The position numbers were made by a program, and so were the translations under genes. A model generated the notes under the pieces. The model was given only the letters and a program-made list of their open reading frames with translations. It was not told the origin of the DNA and did not search any database. 5,949 nucleotides of DNA from Clostridia bacterium. Lineage in GTDB: Bacteria > Bacillota_A > Clostridia > Lachnospirales > Lachnospiraceae. The stretch covers positions 1 through 5,949 of the forward strand of contig JAAYYM010000142.1 of NCBI GenBank assembly GCA_012515365.1, read 5' to 3'. Below, one piece after another: positions 5,811-5,949 of this stretch (its first letter is position 1; each line of letters begins with the position of its first letter).

Positions 5811-5949
5811 ATGTTAGTAGTAAAGAAATTTGGCGGTACTTCTGTTGCCAACAAAGAAAGAATCTACAATGTTGCAAAACGCTGCATGAAGGATTATCAA
5901 GAAGGAAACGATGTCGTTGTTGTATTATCTGCGATGGGAAAACAGACAG
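5811..5949 (+). CDS. lysC: Aspartokinase, N-terminal part (3' end outside window)
   Basis: Only the first 46 codons are present. The start [14 protein letters not shown] contains the aspartokinase signature KFGGTSV, which shapes the nucleotide and aspartate site, and [12 protein letters not shown] matches the following strand and loop. The enzyme phosphorylates aspartate, the first committed step to lysine, threonine and methionine. The ribosome binding site is near perfect, AGGAGG (5800-5805) 5 nt before the ATG, and the gap to the preceding gene is 22 bp, so it is in the same operon. Whether it is a lysine- or threonine-sensitive type cannot be seen, since the ACT domains lie outside. The symbol lysC is used generically; there is no sign of a fused homoserine dehydrogenase, as hom is separate. 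Confidence 0.93.
   Translation, partial: MLVVKKFGGTSVANKERIYNVAKRCMKDYQEGNDVVVVLSAMGKQT

Overview
The window looks like a piece of ordinary chromosome from a low-to-moderate G+C Gram-positive anaerobe of the Clostridia, most likely a Lachnospiraceae member (Blautia/Dorea/Ruminococcus-like). This rests on three things: the secA-prfB gene pair, SecA ending in a Firmicutes-style CxCx8CC zinc motif, and a hom operon that carries a stand-alone ACT protein and a phosphoglycerate-mutase-like gene beside aspartokinase. The taxonomic call is an inference from protein style and gene order, not from a search. All genes read on the + strand, and there is no sign of a mobile element, CRISPR array, tRNA or rRNA.

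Region 1 (1-2664) is housekeeping. It holds the C-terminal part of secA (protein export motor, cut by the left edge) and, 16 bp later, prfB (peptide chain release factor 2). The unit closes with a rho-independent terminator that has a two-level stem and eight T residues. prfB is one uninterrupted frame: the usual programmed +1 frameshift site is absent, although the Leu codon CTT at position 25 is still there.

Region 2 (2665-2873) is a non-coding leader. It holds a candidate sigma-A promoter with a perfect TATAAT, two 17-bp direct repeats 25 bp apart (16 of 17 identical), a weaker second promoter candidate, and nested inverted repeats that could fold into a structured 5' leader ending just before a strong ribosome binding site. 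I do not recognise it as a known riboswitch class.

Region 3 (2874-5949) is an aspartate-family amino acid operon with short gaps of 17, 30 and 22 bp. In order it encodes a 147-residue protein with an HTH-like segment and an ACT domain (UPF0735/PheB-like), homoserine dehydrogenase (hom), a cofactor-independent phosphoglycerate mutase family protein, and the start of aspartokinase (lysC-type, cut by the right edge). Aspartokinase makes aspartyl phosphate and Hom makes homoserine. The mutase-like protein is best explained by context as a non-orthologous homoserine kinase making O-phosphohomoserine for threonine synthesis. The ACT protein is a candidate amino acid sensor or regulator of the operon. 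Its ACT signature is canonical, whereas the C-terminal ACT-like tail of Hom looks degenerate.

I see no wholly new system. The points most worth a second look are the leader (repeats plus foldable RNA), the possible sensor role of the ACT protein, the homoserine kinase reassignment, and the frameshift-free prfB.
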